Shown here one piece after another: positions 62,576 to 64,000 of a stretch of 64,000 bases of DNA. The notes below the pieces were generated by a model. That model searched no databases, had not been told where the DNA came from, and was given only the letters and a program-made list of their open reading frames with translations. How positions within the stretch are numbered: the stretch's first letter is position 1; each line of letters opens with the position of its first letter. Location of the stretch: contig FN648619.1 of the NCBI GenBank assembly GCA_000310025.1, forward strand, positions 344,069 through 408,068, in the 5' to 3' direction. This DNA comes from Ectocarpus siliculosus (taxonomy: Eukaryota > Sar > Phaeophyceae > Ectocarpales > Ectocarpaceae). The translations under genes and the position numbers were made by a program.

Positions 62576-62809
62576 GGTATTGAATTGTCTGCTTTGGAAG
62601 GGACACCGGCTGAAAACGTAACCTCAAACCCAAACCCACACGATAGGTCCTAGGTTGGCGCCGGGTGAACAAGTTCTACCTGGTAGGTGGGGGTGCCGAC
62701 ATTGGCGTACGTGTTCGGCATATTCCGTCTAGGTGGGTGTCCCGGCACACGTGCTAGGCTGGCGTTGATGTAATAAATCTAATGCAGACCATCGGGTCGT
62801 GGTTAGGTC

Positions 62810-62945
62810 ACGATGGGGGTAATGACATGATCATGTCTCGTTCGCATGGTCTACTGTACTCATCGTGACCCGGTCATGCACGATCACGACTCGGTAATCA
62901 CACAGTTATGGCTAGATAATGACCGGGTCATGATCCAGCAGCCTG
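62810..62945. repeat. TCATGACC-rich array beyond copy B
   Basis: Looser array of ATCATG, GTCATG and GGTCATGATCC words just outside the duplicated block. With the array at 37745-37935 it means such arrays lie at both outer edges of the duplicated region. Confidence 0.65.
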
Positions 62946-64000
62946 GCCGAATATTTTTTTTGCGAAAGTGAAAATAAACAACAAACTTTCAAGGCAAGAT
63001 ATAGATTTGTAGGGGTGTCATTGTCGGGCGCACTAACTAGAAATTAAACTGAAATTAGGGAAGGATTTATTCTTCACATTTTTTAAATGACTATAGTCTG
63101 GACTGTGCGTACACGAGACAAGAGTTCCGCCTTGCCCCTGAAACGATTTATACACAAAGAACACCGCATCCCGCAGATGTACAGAAGCAGTCTGCCGCCC
63201 TCTCACCGGTATGTCGTTGCAGGTAGCGGCCTAATTATACGGAGCAAAGTACGTACAATGCTGACGTATGATATGCGCCACAATCGTCACAATGGCATCA
63301 GCTTTGAAATAAACCAAAGAGGTAGGGGTGCACGAATCCCTTCTAAGTCTCAAAAGTGAGAAGCTCCATATCTCAGCCTGAAAAGGATATTGACACGATA
63401 TGAAAATATGACGTGATAGGTAGTCCAATGGGCTGGATGAAACACGATTGAAACTTGAAATCGGAGTTGATACTCGAAAATTATTGGTTGGTTACTCATC
63501 TGAAGAAGAGGCCAGCAGACAACGAGCGCCCAAACGAGACCACAAGCCAACAACCGATGGGGCGGGCGGGAGGGGGGCAGCAGACGGACGACACGTCGAG
63601 GGAAGAAAGCAAACGAGAAGACGGACCCAGTGGCGCGATACGTGCCGGATTGATTTTCTTTGAGCCGACCCCCCCCCCCCCCCCCCCCCACCACTCCATC
63701 ATTGTACCAACCCCCNNNNNNNNNNNNNNNNNNNNNNNNNNNNNNNNNNNNNNNNNNNNNNNNNNNNNNNNNNNNNNNNNNNNNNNNNNNNNNNNNNNNN
63801 NNNNNNNNNNNNNNNCCCCCCCCCCCCCCCCCCCCCAACGCTGCACCATTGCACCAACCCCCCACGAGTGATGACGTACCATTACAATGTATCGCTGGCT
63901 GGTGGCCATGTGTGCGCGTTTGCTTTTCGTTTGTGGTCTCTCCATCGTGTGCCTTTTTCTGTCTCATATTTCGTGTTATTTTCGTCCTGGTCCTTTCTTG
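62946..64000. other. Right-edge spacer
   Basis: No gene is recognised. Reading the minus strand specifically for a counterpart of the copy A transporter first exon found none. Confidence 0.55.
63716..63815. other. Assembly gap of 100 N, flanked by C-runs
   Basis: The gap lies between C-runs (63670-63689 and 63816-63836) and the flanking text CACCACTCCATCATTGTACC versus CACCATTGCACCAACCCCC is similar on both sides. The 100-N size looks like a placeholder. Confidence 0.97.

Larger units (their letters stand above)
52793..62705. repeat. Segmental duplication, copy B (~10 kb)
   Basis: Direct, colinear counterpart of 38215-48170 at a distance of about 14.6 kb. The region 52.8-56.4 kb is non-coding by inspection. 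Substitutions and small indels are scattered throughout, so it is a real second copy rather than an assembly artefact. Its right end lacks the segment that carries the first exon of the transporter in copy A. Confidence 0.9.

Noticed and set aside
1-64000. CRISPR arrays, bacterial operons, integrated viral genes
   Set aside because: The DNA is intron-rich eukaryotic sequence. The tandem arrays have decayed units without unique equal-length spacers, and no viral hallmark genes were seen. FNIP repeats occur in some giant viruses but also in protists, so they are not evidence of viral origin.

Overview
This is eukaryotic nuclear DNA. Coding sequence is cut into many short exons with GT-AG introns (one GC-AG), separated by long introns and spacers full of (GA)n, (CAG)n and minisatellite tracts. 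Codon choice is GC-leaning. One protein starts with a signal-peptide-like stretch followed by a SAFAFP motif, like the ASAFAP plastid-import motif of stramenopile algae with secondary plastids. Together these suggest a photosynthetic stramenopile, most likely a brown alga of the Ectocarpus type. That assignment is inference; no species marker was seen. The assembly has two N gaps (13575-13915 and 63716-63815).

Layout: (1) 1-3.6 kb, minus strand: the 5' part of a SIN3 co-repressor gene containing PAH1, running off the left edge. (2) 3.6-10.5 kb: no recognisable gene. (3) 10.5-15.2 kb, plus: a complete five-exon centrin/calmodulin-like EF-hand protein of 164 aa. (4) 15.2-18.5 kb: spacer with a four-copy 85-bp tandem repeat and a MITE. 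(5) 18.5-22.3 kb, minus: a Nudix hydrolase, probably plastid-targeted. (6) 22.6-31.2 kb, plus: a complete 14-exon ABCF (GCN20/EF3-like) ATPase of 792 aa, divergent from the Nudix gene across a 346-bp shared promoter region. (7) 32.9-34.6 kb, minus: about 23 FNIP-type repeats broken by stops and frameshifts. (8) 38.2-48.2 kb and 52.8-62.7 kb: a direct segmental duplication of about 10 kb. Each copy carries an MFSD6-like major-facilitator transporter on the minus strand. Copy A is complete (616 aa, 9 exons). Copy B keeps all eight core exons open but lacks the first exon, which lies outside the duplicated block.

The genes form no single pathway; they are chromatin regulation (SIN3), calcium sensing (EF-hand), nucleotide or isoprenoid diphosphate chemistry (Nudix), translation control (ABCF) and membrane transport (MFSD6-like). 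The most unusual signals are: tandem arrays inside one SIN3 intron and one EF-hand intron that repeat the exon/intron junction itself, AG|GT included; the duplicated transporter with a lost first exon; a FNIP array that kept duplicating units already carrying a stop codon; a MITE family with four copies; and a strong foldback near 51.95 kb that could be a small-RNA precursor.
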